Assembly: GCF_014650455.1 (NCBI RefSeq)
Contig: NZ_BMUZ01000002.1
Span: 154,125-218,124, forward strand
DNA length: 64,000 nucleotides
Source: Streptomyces xanthochromogenes
GTDB lineage: Bacteria > Actinomycetota > Actinomycetes > Streptomycetales > Streptomycetaceae
Reading direction: 5' to 3'
Made by a program: the position numbers and the translations under genes. Each line of letters opens with the position of its first letter. Within the stretch, counting starts at the first letter, position 1. This document shows positions 26,608 through 34,627 of the stretch, one piece after another. The notes below the pieces were generated by a model that made no database searches, was not told the DNA's origin, and was given only the letters and a program-made list of their open reading frames with translations.

Positions 26608-27708
26608 TCAGCCGGGCTCGGTCGAGCGGAACCGGACCACCCCGCCCCCCGGCACCCGCTCGACCCTGCCCAGCTTTTCGAGCCGCCGCACGTGCGCCTC
26701 CGCCTCCGACACCGCGATCGTGCGTGACCCGTACGGAATCTGCGCCCAGGGCCGGTTCCACTCCATGCGCTCCGCCAGCTCCCACGGTGTGAGGGGGACG
26801 GCGAGCAGGGACAGCAGGCCCGTCAGCCGGTCCTCGTGGTGGGACAGGAGCTCGCGCACCCGCGCTCCCGCCGTCGTGAACGCGTGCTGGTGGGCGGGCA
26901 GCACCTCGGCGACCGAGAGGCGGCCGACCCGTTCGAGGGAGTCGAGGTAGTCGCCGAGGGGGTCGGTCTCTACCGCGTCGTCGGGGTCCTCGTACAGGCC
27001 GATGTGCGGGGTGATCCCGGGCAGCAGGTGGTCGCCGCTGAACAGGCGCCCGTTGCCGGGCAGCCCCGAGGGGTGCTCCTCCTCCAGGTGGAGGCAGACG
27101 TGGCCCGGCGTGTGCCCCGGTGTCCAGATCGCGCGGAGCCGGCGCCCGGCCAGCGGCAGCAGGTCGCCCGGCACGATCTCGCGGTCCGGCAGTGCGGCCC
27201 GCAGCCCCGGCAGGGTGCGCATGCGTCCGGACGTACGGGCCTCCCGCAGCGGGGCGAGATGCTCCTCGGGTGCGCCGACCGCCGCGAGCTTGGCGCACAG
27301 GTAGTCCAGCCAGACGCCCGGTCGGGCCTCCCGGGTGCGGCGCACCACGGCTGCGTCCGCCGCGTGCATCGCGATCCAGGCGCCCGAGGCCTCCCGGACC
27401 TGACCGGAGAGGCCGTGGTGGTCGGGGTGGTGGTGGGTGATGACCACCCCGTGCACGGCGGACACGTCGGTACCCAGCGCCCGCAGGCCCGCGGCCAGGG
27501 TGTCCCAGGAGTCCGGGTCGTCCCACCCGGTGTCGACGAGCACCGGCCCCCGGTCGGTGTCGACGAGGTGGACCAGGGTGTGGCCGAGCGGGTTGTCCGG
27601 GATCGGCACCTCGATGGAGTGGACCCCGCCCCCGTGGTCGGTCACCCGAGGCGTGGCCGGCTCCCGCGTCGGCTCCTGTGCCCGCTCCCGCGCTGGCTCC
27701 TGCGGCAT
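26608..27708 (-). CDS. Metallo-beta-lactamase-fold hydrolase
   Basis: A 366-residue protein with the MBL metal-binding motif VVITHHHPDHHG (HxHxDH), then IWTPGHTPGHVCLHLE (His), RLFSGDHLLPG (Asp) and EVLPAHQHAF (His). A C-terminal winged-helix-like region (LTPWELAERMEWNR, VSEAEAHVRRLEKLGRVERV) matches the LACTB2-like group. Such enzymes hydrolyse thioesters or phosphodiesters. Divergence from an aldehyde dehydrogenase across a KstR-box region suggests a role in acyl-CoA or steroid metabolism, which is inferred. The start at 27708 leads with a Glu/Arg/Pro repeat; a later start is possible. Confidence 0.8.
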   Translation of the reverse strand: MPQEPARERAQEPTREPATPRVTDHGGGVHSIEVPIPDNPLGHTLVHLVDTDRGPVLVDTGWDDPDSWDTLAAGLRALGTDVSAVHGVVITHHHPDHHGLSGQVREASGAWIAMHAADAAVVRRTREARPGVWLDYLCAKLAAVGAPEEHLAPLREARTSGRMRTLPGLRAALPDREIVPGDLLPLAGRRLRAIWTPGHTPGHVCLHLEEEHPSGLPGNGRLFSGDHLLPGITPHIGLYEDPDDAVETDPLGDYLDSLERVGRLSVAEVLPAHQHAFTTAGARVRELLSHHEDRLTGLLSLLAVPLTPWELAERMEWNRPWAQIPYGSRTIAVSEAEAHVRRLEKLGRVERVPGGGVVRFRSTEPG

Positions 27709-27799
27709 GGAGTCCTCGTCTCTCTGGACCCCGAACTCCGGGTCCGTGTGCGGCCGGCCGGCGCCACCCGGTCGAGTGGCACGCCCCGGCCACTATAAC

Positions 27800-27813
27800 T
27801 AGAACTGGTTCCA
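27800..27813. promoter_or_regulatory. KstR box, metallo-hydrolase/aldehyde dehydrogenase promoter region
   Basis: TAGAACTGGTTCCA, an exact match to TnnAACnnGTTnnA. It is 92 bp upstream of the metallo-hydrolase start. Confidence 0.75.
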
Positions 27814-27901
27814 CTGGTCGCCCGGTTCGTCCCGCCCTCCCGCGATCAACTCCGTTCGCTCGGACGTCAGCCGACCCGTCCCCGCCGTGGACTAGTGCAA
27901 C

Positions 27902-27915
27902 TAGAACTGGTATCA
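27902..27915. promoter_or_regulatory. KstR-like box, aldehyde dehydrogenase side
   Basis: TAGAACTGGTATCA, with one mismatch (GTA) to the consensus. The 21-bp block AACTAGAAC-NN-GTATCAGTTC at 27899-27919 is identical, apart from the two central bases, to 16411-16431 before fadA5. Confidence 0.65.
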
Positions 27916-27917
27916 GT

Positions 27918-27934
27918 TCTGAAACAACGTCAGG
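27918..27934. promoter_or_regulatory. Degenerate TCTGACG-type palindrome
   Basis: TCTGAAACAACGTCAGG differs from the 47557 copy only at two bases of the left half-site and the final base. It directly follows the KstR-like box. It could be a weak site or a relic. Confidence 0.4.
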
Positions 27935-27969
27935 CCACAGCGAAGCCCGCGCCGCAGGAGGCACCAGGC

Positions 27970-29430
27970 ATGACCGAGCTCGTGGAACACGGACAGCTTT
28001 TCATCGGCGGGGAGTTGACCGACCCGCTCGGCACCGACGTCATCGAGGTGATCTCGCCCCATACCGAGCAGGTCATCGGCCACGTCCCGCACGCCTCCCG
28101 GGCGGACGTGGACCGGGCCGTGGCCGCCGCGCGACGGGCCTTCGACACCGGACCCTGGGCGCGGGCCACGCCCGAGGAGCGCATCGAGGTGGTGTCCCGG
28201 ATCAAGGACGCCATTCTCGTACGGCACGAGGAGATCGCCCGGTCCATCAGCTCACAGAACGGCTCCCCGTACTCCTGGAGCGTGCTCGCCCAGGCGCTCG
28301 GCGCGATGATGGTGTGGGACTCGGCGATCACCGTGGCCCGCCAATTCCCTTACGAGGAACGGCGGTCGGGCGCGCTCGGACCGCTCCTCGTGCGGCGGGA
28401 GCCGGTGGGGGTCGTGGCCGCCGTGGTGCCGTGGAACGTCCCGCAGTTCGTGGCCGCGGCCAAGCTGGGGCCCGCGCTGCTCACCGGCTGCTCGGTGATC
28501 CTCAAGCCGTCCCCCGAGTCGCCCCTCGACTCCTACATCCTCGGCGAGATCGCGGCCGAGGCGGGAGTGCCGGAAGGGGTGCTGTCCATCCTGCCCGCGG
28601 ACCGCGAGGTCAGCGAGTACCTCGTGGGGCACCCCGGCGTCGACAAGGTGTCCTTCACCGGTTCCGTCGCGGCCGGCAAGCGCGTGATGGAGGTCGCCGC
28701 GCGCAACCTCACCCGCGTCACCCTGGAGTTGGGCGGAAAGTCGGCCGCGGTGATCCTGCCGGACGCCGACCTCGAAGCGGCCGTCGCGGGCGTCGTCCCG
28801 GCCGCCTGGATGAACAACGGGCAGGCGTGCGTGGCCCAGACGCGCATCCTGGCCCCGCGCAGCCGGTACGAGGAGATCGCCGAGGCGTTCGCGGCCGCCG
28901 CGGGCGCGCTCGTCGTGGGGGACCCGCTGGACGCGGCCACCCAGGTCGGCCCGCTGGTCGCCGAGCGGCAGCGGCAGCGCTCGCTGGACTACATCAGGAT
29001 CGGACAGGAGGAAGGCGCCAAGATCCTCACCGGGGGCGGGCGTCCGGCCGGGTTCGACCGGGGCTGGTACGTCGAGCCGACCCTCTTCGGTGACGTCGAC
29101 AACACGATGCGCGTCGCCCGGGAGGAGATCTTCGGACCGGTCATCTGTCTGCTGCCGTACGGGGACGAGGCCGAGGCGCTCAGGATCGCCAACGACTCCG
29201 AGTACGGGCTCAGCGGCAGCGTGTGGACCGGGGACGTCGAGCACGGCATCGACTTCGCGCGCTCGGTGCGCACCGGCACCTTCAACGTCAACACCTTCAG
29301 CCTCGACATGCTGGGCCCGTTCGGCGGCTACAAGTCCTCCGGTCTGGGGCGGGAGTTCGGGCCCGAGGGCTTCGGCGAGTACCTGGAGCACAAGATGATC
29401 CACCTGCCCGCCGGGCACGGAGGCGAGTGA
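27970..29430 (+). CDS. NAD(P)-dependent aldehyde dehydrogenase
   Basis: A 486-residue ALDH superfamily enzyme. It shows VVPWNVPQFVAAAKLGPALLTGCSVILKPSPESP (cofactor binding), FTGSVAAGKRVM, general-base Glu in TLELGGKSAAVILPDAD, nucleophile Cys in NNGQACVAQTRI, REEIFGPVICLLPY, and GPFGGYKSSGLGREFGPEGF at the C-terminus. It oxidises an aldehyde to an acid. In this regulon a steroid side-chain aldehyde, such as the one formed by CYP125, is a reasonable but unproven substrate. The ATG at 27970 follows CAGGAGG. Its stop overlaps the ferredoxin start (TGATG), so the two are translationally coupled. Confidence 0.88.
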   Translation: MTELVEHGQLFIGGELTDPLGTDVIEVISPHTEQVIGHVPHASRADVDRAVAAARRAFDTGPWARATPEERIEVVSRIKDAILVRHEEIARSISSQNGSPYSWSVLAQALGAMMVWDSAITVARQFPYEERRSGALGPLLVRREPVGVVAAVVPWNVPQFVAAAKLGPALLTGCSVILKPSPESPLDSYILGEIAAEAGVPEGVLSILPADREVSEYLVGHPGVDKVSFTGSVAAGKRVMEVAARNLTRVTLELGGKSAAVILPDADLEAAVAGVVPAAWMNNGQACVAQTRILAPRSRYEEIAEAFAAAAGALVVGDPLDAATQVGPLVAERQRQRSLDYIRIGQEEGAKILTGGGRPAGFDRGWYVEPTLFGDVDNTMRVAREEIFGPVICLLPYGDEAEALRIANDSEYGLSGSVWTGDVEHGIDFARSVRTGTFNVNTFSLDMLGPFGGYKSSGLGREFGPEGFGEYLEHKMIHLPAGHGGE

Positions 29431-29663
29431 TGGGCGACCGCTGGCACGTCGAGGTCGACCGGAGCGTGTGCATCGGATCCGGCATGTGCGTCAACCACGC
29501 CCCGGCCGGGTTCGAGCTCGACTCCGCACGTCAGTCCCACCCGCGCAGCCCCGACAGCGACGCCAGCGAACAGGTCCTGGCCGCCGCCGAGGGCTGCCCG
29601 GTCGAGGCCATCTCGATCACCCTGGCCGACTCCCGGGAGGCCGTCTTCCCGCCCGAGGACTAG
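29430..29663 (+). CDS. [3Fe-4S] ferredoxin, P450 type
   Basis: A 77-residue ferredoxin with the three-Cys pattern of P450-associated [3Fe-4S] ferredoxins: CIGSGMC near residues 11-17 and the final Cys in EGCPVEAI. The fourth ligand position between the first two Cys is Gly, as in that class. It transfers single electrons from a reductase to P450s. Overlap with the aldehyde dehydrogenase gene and KstR-box control make the CYP125-type enzyme at 15.0-16.2 kb its natural partner, by inference. No ferredoxin reductase gene is adjacent. Confidence 0.88.
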   Translation: MGDRWHVEVDRSVCIGSGMCVNHAPAGFELDSARQSHPRSPDSDASEQVLAAAEGCPVEAISITLADSREAVFPPED

Positions 29664-29852
29664 CGCCGCCGCGCAGGCCCCGACCCTGGCGCCAACTCCC
29701 CTGTGGGCCCTGCCTGTTCGGACCCCGCGAACACGGGTCGGTCCGCGGTCCGGGCGAACGGATCGGTGGGGGCGCCGGGGCGCCTGCGCGCGCAGAGCGG
29801 GTCGGTCCTGGGGCCGCGGGGGCGGGTGTCGGCCCCTGAGCGGGCCGCAGGC

Positions 29853-30479
29853 CTAGGCGCGCTGGTCCCTGGCCGGGGCCGTGAGGTCGATGAGTCTGCA
29901 GACGGTCTCGATGTCGATCTTGACCTGGGCGATGGACGCCCGGCCCGAGAGCCAGGTGATCAGGGCCGAGTGCCAGGTGTGCTCGATGACCCGGACGGCC
30001 GAGAGCTGCTCGGGCGTGGGGTGATCGAGGCCCATCGCGTCCAGGATGATCGCCGTGGTCTGCCGCGAGACGGTGTCGACCTCGGGGCTCACCGAGCGGT
30101 CCGCGAAGGTGAGGGCGCGCACCATCGCGTCCGCCAGGTGCGGCTCGCGCTGGAGCGCGCGGAAGGCCCGCATGAGGGTTTCGGCCACCCGCTCCGCCGA
30201 ACCGGTGCCGGACGGCGGATGCTTGCGCAGGGTGCCGTGCAGATGCTGGAGCTGGTCCTGCATGGTGGCGACCAGGAGGTGGATCTTGGACGGGAAGTAG
30301 CGGTACAGGGTGCCGAGCGCGACCCCCGCGGCCTCGGCCACCTCGCGCATCTGCACCGCGTCGAAGCCGCCGCGGCTGGCCAGCTGGGCGCTCGCGTGCA
30401 GGATGCGACGGCGCCGGGCCTCCTGGCGTTCCGTCAGGGGAGGGGCGGCCGGGACGGCCGCCTTGGCTTCCGCTGTCAT
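29853..30479 (-). CDS. kstR: KstR, TetR-family repressor of steroid catabolism
   Basis: A 208-residue TetR regulator. The DNA-binding region, RRRRILHASAQLASRGGFDAV then QMREVAEAAGVALGTLYRYFPSKIHLLV, is almost the same as in M. tuberculosis KstR. The ligand domain also lines up (MRAFRALQREPHLADAMVRALTFAD, ITWLSGRASIAQVKIDIETVCRLI). KstR represses cholesterol-degradation genes and is released by CoA thioesters of cholestenoic acids. The recognition helix QMREVAEAAGVALGTLYRYF is preserved, so the TnnAACnnGTTnnA operator should hold, and boxes of that form are found at several promoters here. An exact box lies 169 bp upstream, consistent with autoregulation. Confidence 0.92.
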   Translation of the reverse strand: MTAEAKAAVPAAPPLTERQEARRRRILHASAQLASRGGFDAVQMREVAEAAGVALGTLYRYFPSKIHLLVATMQDQLQHLHGTLRKHPPSGTGSAERVAETLMRAFRALQREPHLADAMVRALTFADRSVSPEVDTVSRQTTAIILDAMGLDHPTPEQLSAVRVIEHTWHSALITWLSGRASIAQVKIDIETVCRLIDLTAPARDQRA

Positions 30480-30647
30480 GTGTCCCGTTCCGTTTGTCCA
30501 GTTCTCTGCCACCGGTGTTCGGCCGCCCAGCATGGCAGGGGCCCCGCCGTGGCGCGAATCACCTGATCCGGCTCTTACGGTCGCGCTACCTGCCGGTAGA
30601 TTCGATGCTCCTTGAGTGATCGAAGTACGCTCAAGAAGGACCAAGTC

Positions 30648-30661
30648 TGGAACTTGTTCTA
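30648..30661. promoter_or_regulatory. KstR box between kstR and the glycosyltransferase gene
   Basis: TGGAACTTGTTCTA, an exact consensus match, 54 bp upstream of the glycosyltransferase GTG. In the same gap an imperfect inverted repeat CTTGAG...CTCAAG spans 30611-30635. Confidence 0.75.
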
Positions 30662-30715
30662 GATTAGCGCGAGCGGTTACGCTCCGGCGAAACGCAGTGA
30701 TGAAGGGGGCCGCGT

Positions 30716-32038
30716 GTGACCGCTGAGGCCATCGAGGCAAGCCCCCGCGCCGGGGGCGCCGACCGTGCGGGCGATCGCCCGCTGCGGATCGCGCTGCTCA
30801 CCTACAAGGGGAACCCGTTCTGCGGCGGCCAGGGCGTCTACGTCCGCCACCTCTCGCGCGAACTCGCCCGGCTCGGGCACTCCGTGGAGGTCATCGGCGC
30901 CCAGCCCTACCCCGTGCTCGACGAGGGCGTCCCGCTCACCGAGCTCGCCAGCCTCGACCTGTACCGCTCGCCCGATCCCTTCCGCACGCCCGCCAGGGAC
31001 GAGTACCGGGACTGGATCGACCGCCTGGAGGTCGCCGCCATGCGCACCGGCGGCTTCCCCGAGCCGCTCACCTTCTCGCTGCGCGCCCGGCGTCATCTGG
31101 TGGCCCGGCGGGGCGAGTTCGACGTGGTCCACGACAACCAGACGCTCGGCTACGGGCTGCTCGGGGACGTCGGCGCGCCCCTGGTCACCACGATCCACCA
31201 CCCCATCACCGTCGACCGCCGGCTCGAACTGGACGCGGCGCCCGACTGGAAGCGCCGCGCCTCGGTGCGCCGCTGGTACGGCTTCACGCGGATGCAGAAG
31301 CGGGTCGCCCGCCGGCTGCCGTCGGTGCTGACCGTCTCCGGGACCTCCAAGGGCGAGATCGTCGACCACCTCGGCGTGCGCGCGGACCGCATCGAGGTCG
31401 TGCACATCGGCGCCGACACCGCCCTGTGGTCGCCGGACCCGGCCGTCGCCGAGGTGCCCGGCCGGATCGTGACCACCTCCAGCGCGGACGTGCCGCTCAA
31501 GGGCCTCGTCTTCCTCGTCGAGGCCCTGGCCAAGCTGCGCACCGAGCACCCGGCGGCCCACCTCGTCGTCGTCGGCAAGCGCGCCGAGGACGGGCCGGTC
31601 GCCCACGCCATCGAGAAGTACGGGCTCGGTGACGCCGTCCGGTTCGTCAAGGGCATCACCGACGCCGAACTCGTCGACCTCGTACGTTCCGCGCAGATCA
31701 GCTGTGTGCCCTCGCTGTACGAGGGCTTCTCGCTGCCCGCCGCCGAGGCCATGGCGACCGGCACCCCGCTGCTCGCCACGACCGGCGGGGCGATCCCCGA
31801 GGTCGCCGGCACCGACGGCGAGACCTGCCTCGCGGTGCCGCCCGGCGACGCGGGGGCGCTGGCGGCCGGGCTCGCCCGCCTCCTCGGTGACCCCGAGCTG
31901 CGGGCCAGGCTCGGCGCGGCCGGCCGCGAACGGGTCCTGGAACGCTTCACCTGGGCCCGCGCCGCCCGGGGCACCGCCGAGCTCTACCGCGAGGCCATCG
32001 AGGCGCAGGGCCGTACGGCCCGGAAGCCCGCCAGGTGA
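30716..32038 (+). CDS. GT4-family glycosyltransferase
   Basis: A 440-residue GT-B enzyme. The N-terminal acceptor domain begins LRIALLTYKGNPFCGGQGVYVRHLSRELARLGHSVEVIG. The donor domain shows RIVTTSSADVPLKGLVFLVEAL, then the GT4 nucleotide-sugar motif CVPSLYEGFSLPAAEAMATGTPLLATTGGAIPEV (E-x7-E). It transfers a sugar from an activated donor to an unknown acceptor. It heads a three-gene operon with a methyltransferase and a glycosidase-like protein, pointing to a methylated glycan or glycolipid. The GTG start has AAGGGGGC upstream. The KstR box in the shared promoter region could link it to steroid sensing. Confidence 0.85.
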   Translation: MTAEAIEASPRAGGADRAGDRPLRIALLTYKGNPFCGGQGVYVRHLSRELARLGHSVEVIGAQPYPVLDEGVPLTELASLDLYRSPDPFRTPARDEYRDWIDRLEVAAMRTGGFPEPLTFSLRARRHLVARRGEFDVVHDNQTLGYGLLGDVGAPLVTTIHHPITVDRRLELDAAPDWKRRASVRRWYGFTRMQKRVARRLPSVLTVSGTSKGEIVDHLGVRADRIEVVHIGADTALWSPDPAVAEVPGRIVTTSSADVPLKGLVFLVEALAKLRTEHPAAHLVVVGKRAEDGPVAHAIEKYGLGDAVRFVKGITDAELVDLVRSAQISCVPSLYEGFSLPAAEAMATGTPLLATTGGAIPEVAGTDGETCLAVPPGDAGALAAGLARLLGDPELRARLGAAGRERVLERFTWARAARGTAELYREAIEAQGRTARKPAR

Positions 32039-32111
32039 CCGGGCGCCCCGCGCCCACGACTACCGGCCGCTCCGCGGCCACAGGTGATCTCCATCGGAAA
32101 GGGCAGACCCC

Positions 32112-32855
32112 GTGCTGACCGTCGACTTCTCCCGCTTCCCGCTCGCCCCGGGCGACCGCGTGCTCGACCTGGGCTGCGGCGCGGGCCGGCACGCCTTCGA
32201 GTGCTACCGGCGCGGCGCCCAGGTCGTGGCGCTGGACCAGAACGCCGAGGAGATCCGCGAGGTCGCCAAGTGGTTCGCCGCGATGAAGGAGGCGGGGGAG
32301 GCGCCCGAGGGGGCCACCGCCACCGCGATGGAGGGGGACGCGCTCAACCTGCCCTTCCCCGACGAGTCGTTCGACGTCGTGATCATCTCCGAGGTCATGG
32401 AGCACATCCCCGACGACAAGGGCGTGCTCGCCGAGATGGTCCGCGTGCTGCGGCCCGGCGGCCGCATCGCGGTCACCGTCCCGCGCTACGGGCCCGAGAA
32501 GGTGTGCTGGGCGCTGTCCGACGCGTACCACGAGGTCGAGGGCGGCCACATCCGCATCTACAAGGCGGACGAACTCATCGGCAAGATGCGGCAGGCCGGC
32601 CTCAAGCCGTACGGCACCCACCACGCGCACGCGCTGCACTCGCCGTACTGGTGGCTCAAGTGCGCCTTCGGCGTCGACAACGACAAGGCGCTGCCGGTGA
32701 AGGCGTACCACCAGCTTCTGGTCTGGGACATCATGAAGACGCCCGGCATCAGCACCGTCACCCGGCTCGCCGAGCGGGCGCTCAACCCGGTCGTCGGCAA
32801 GAGCTTCGTGGCGTACGCGACCAAGCCGCACCTGCCCGTGGGCGCCGCCAAGTGA
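32112..32855 (+). CDS. Class I SAM-dependent methyltransferase
   Basis: A 247-residue Methyltransf_11-type enzyme. Motif I is VLDLGCGAGRHAFECYRRGAQVVALDQN. The post-I acidic residue falls in ALDQ. Motif II is FDVVIISEVMEHIPDDKGVLAEMVRVLRPGGRIAVTVPRY. The C-terminal half (WWLKCAFGVDNDKALPVKAYHQLLVWDIM) is family-specific and may bind the acceptor. It starts with GTG 74 bp after the glycosyltransferase and overlaps the next gene by GTGA. The substrate is probably the product of the neighbouring glycosyltransferase. Confidence 0.85.
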   Translation: MLTVDFSRFPLAPGDRVLDLGCGAGRHAFECYRRGAQVVALDQNAEEIREVAKWFAAMKEAGEAPEGATATAMEGDALNLPFPDESFDVVIISEVMEHIPDDKGVLAEMVRVLRPGGRIAVTVPRYGPEKVCWALSDAYHEVEGGHIRIYKADELIGKMRQAGLKPYGTHHAHALHSPYWWLKCAFGVDNDKALPVKAYHQLLVWDIMKTPGISTVTRLAERALNPVVGKSFVAYATKPHLPVGAAK

Positions 32856-33928
32856 CCTCTCCGGAGCGCACCGAACACCTCGTGCTGCCCGGGGTGCTCA
32901 CCGCGGGCCAGGCCGGGCAGACCGTGGCGGCGCTGCTCGCCGCGCAGCGCGCCGACGGCGCCATCCCCTGGTTCCGCGGCCACCACCTGGACCCCTGGGA
33001 CCACACCGAGGCCGCGATGGCGCTGGACGCGGCGGGCGAACACGCCGCCGCCGAGCGGGCCTACGAGTGGCTCGCCCGGCACCAGAACGACGACGGGTCC
33101 TGGTACGCCGCCTATCACGACGGCGAGCACGACCGGGTCACCGACCGCTGCCGCGAGTCCAACTTCGTCGCCTACATCGCGGTCGGGGTCTGGCACCACT
33201 ACCTCGCCACCGGCGACGACACCTTCCTCGACCGGATGTGGCCCAAGGTCTTCGCGGCCGTCGAATGGGTCCTCGCGCTCCAGCAGAGCGGCGGGCAGAT
33301 CGGCTGGAAGCGCGAGGAGGACGGCACCGCCGTCACCGACGCGCTGCTCACCGGCAGCTCCTCGGTGCACCACGCCCTGCGCTGCGCGCTCGCCATCGCC
33401 GAGCAGCGCGAAGAGCCGCAGCCCGACTGGGAGTTGGCGGCCGGTGCGCTCGCGCACGCCATCCAGCACCACCCCGAGCGCTTCCTCGACAAGTCCCGCT
33501 ACTCGATGGACTGGTACTACCCGGTCCTCGGCGGTGCCCTGACCGACGCGGAGGCCAAGGCCCGCATCGACGCGATGTGGGACGACTTCGTGGTGCCCGG
33601 CCTCGGAGTGCGCTGTGTGCTGCCCAACCCGTGGGTCACCGGCGGCGAGAGCTGCGAGCTGGCCCTCGCGCTGTGGGCGACGGGCGAGTCCGACCGGGCC
33701 CTTGAGGTCCTCCAGTCCATCCAGCACCTGCGCGACCCTGCGACGGGCCTGTACTGGACGGGCTACGTCTTCGAGGGCAACCGCGCGGTATGGCCCGAGG
33801 AGCTCACGACGTGGACGGCGGGCTCGCTGCTGCTCGCGGTGGCGGCCCTCGGCGGCGACGAGGCGACCGGGGCGGTCTTCGGCGGCGAACGGCTGCCCAG
33901 GGGCCTGGCGCCCTACTGCTGCGGGTAG
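32852..33928 (+). CDS. Six-hairpin glycosidase / prenyltransferase-like alpha-toroid protein
   Basis: A 358-residue, all-helical protein with toroid-type repeats: WDHTEAAMALDAAGEHAAAERAYEWLARHQNDDGSWYAAY, VAYIAVGVWHHYLATGDDTFLDRMWPKVFAAVEWVLALQQ, SSVHHALRCALAIAEQ and SCELALALWATGESDRAL. The Asp-Gly-Ser-Trp and Trp-rich segments fit six-hairpin glycosidases, and also terpene cyclase-like proteins. There is no DxDD cyclase motif visible, so a carbohydrate-active role is more likely. Its GTG start overlaps the methyltransferase stop (GTGA). The C-terminus ends in a Cys pair (APYCCG). Confidence 0.65.
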   Translation: MTSPERTEHLVLPGVLTAGQAGQTVAALLAAQRADGAIPWFRGHHLDPWDHTEAAMALDAAGEHAAAERAYEWLARHQNDDGSWYAAYHDGEHDRVTDRCRESNFVAYIAVGVWHHYLATGDDTFLDRMWPKVFAAVEWVLALQQSGGQIGWKREEDGTAVTDALLTGSSSVHHALRCALAIAEQREEPQPDWELAAGALAHAIQHHPERFLDKSRYSMDWYYPVLGGALTDAEAKARIDAMWDDFVVPGLGVRCVLPNPWVTGGESCELALALWATGESDRALEVLQSIQHLRDPATGLYWTGYVFEGNRAVWPEELTTWTAGSLLLAVAALGGDEATGAVFGGERLPRGLAPYCCG

Positions 33929-34050
33929 GACGGGCCCGTACGGAGAGGCCCCGCCGCGGCCGGGACGACCCGTACGGAGTCGCCCGAGTGGCGCAGTGCG
34001 GTGGGCCGGGTGAGGCTGCCGGGGAGGCCGAACATCCCCCGGAGGTCATC

Positions 34051-34620
34051 GTGCCCACTACGTTCCCCATCCGCCGCATAATCGTGGCGGTCGTCCTGTC
34101 CTGCGCCGTCCTGGTGTCGACGACCGCCTGCGGAGGAGAGACCAGGTCCACCCAGCGCGCCGCGCTCGCCGCGGCCGAGAGCACCCCCTCGCCGACCGCG
34201 TCGGCCGAGCGGCAGAAGCTCGCCAAGACCCGCTTCGTCGCCAACGCCGGACTCGCCGCGGGCGCCGCCTACCAGTGGATCATCAAGCCGTACAAGGCGG
34301 GCAAGTTCAAGAAGGGCGCGAAGGGCCGTACGTTCGCGCTCGTCAAGGCCGGTCTGGCCGGTGCGTTCACGTACAACCGCCTGAAGGCGGCGACCGAGAA
34401 CGCCAAGGGCGACCCGCTGCTTTCCAAGGCCGTGGCGCCCCTCACCTCGGGCATCGACTCGCTCAAGAACCTGAGCGGCAAGCTGCGCAAGGGTGACGCG
34501 AACGACTCCGACGTCGGGGTGTTCGAGAACATGATCAACGGCGTCAAGGACGCGGGCCAGAAGGCGGGTGCGCCGGTCAAGGACCAGGTGCCTTCCGCGG
34601 GCCAGCTCGCCGGCGGCTGA
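34051..34620 (+). CDS. Putative lipoprotein
   Basis: A 189-residue protein with a type II signal: basic FPIRR, hydrophobic IIVAVVLSCAVLVS, then STTACGG with the lipobox Cys near residue 27. The mature part has a Ser/Thr linker and a helical region (FVANAGLAAGAAYQWIIKPYKAGKFKKGAKGRTFALVKAGLAGAFTYNRLKAATENAKG) and a Gly-rich C-terminus. No known domain is recognised. The GTG at 34051 follows GGAGG. It is 122 bp after the glycosidase-like gene and may belong to that operon or stand alone. Confidence 0.7.
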   Translation: MPTTFPIRRIIVAVVLSCAVLVSTTACGGETRSTQRAALAAAESTPSPTASAERQKLAKTRFVANAGLAAGAAYQWIIKPYKAGKFKKGAKGRTFALVKAGLAGAFTYNRLKAATENAKGDPLLSKAVAPLTSGIDSLKNLSGKLRKGDANDSDVGVFENMINGVKDAGQKAGAPVKDQVPSAGQLAGG

Positions 34621-34627
34621 AGCGGCG

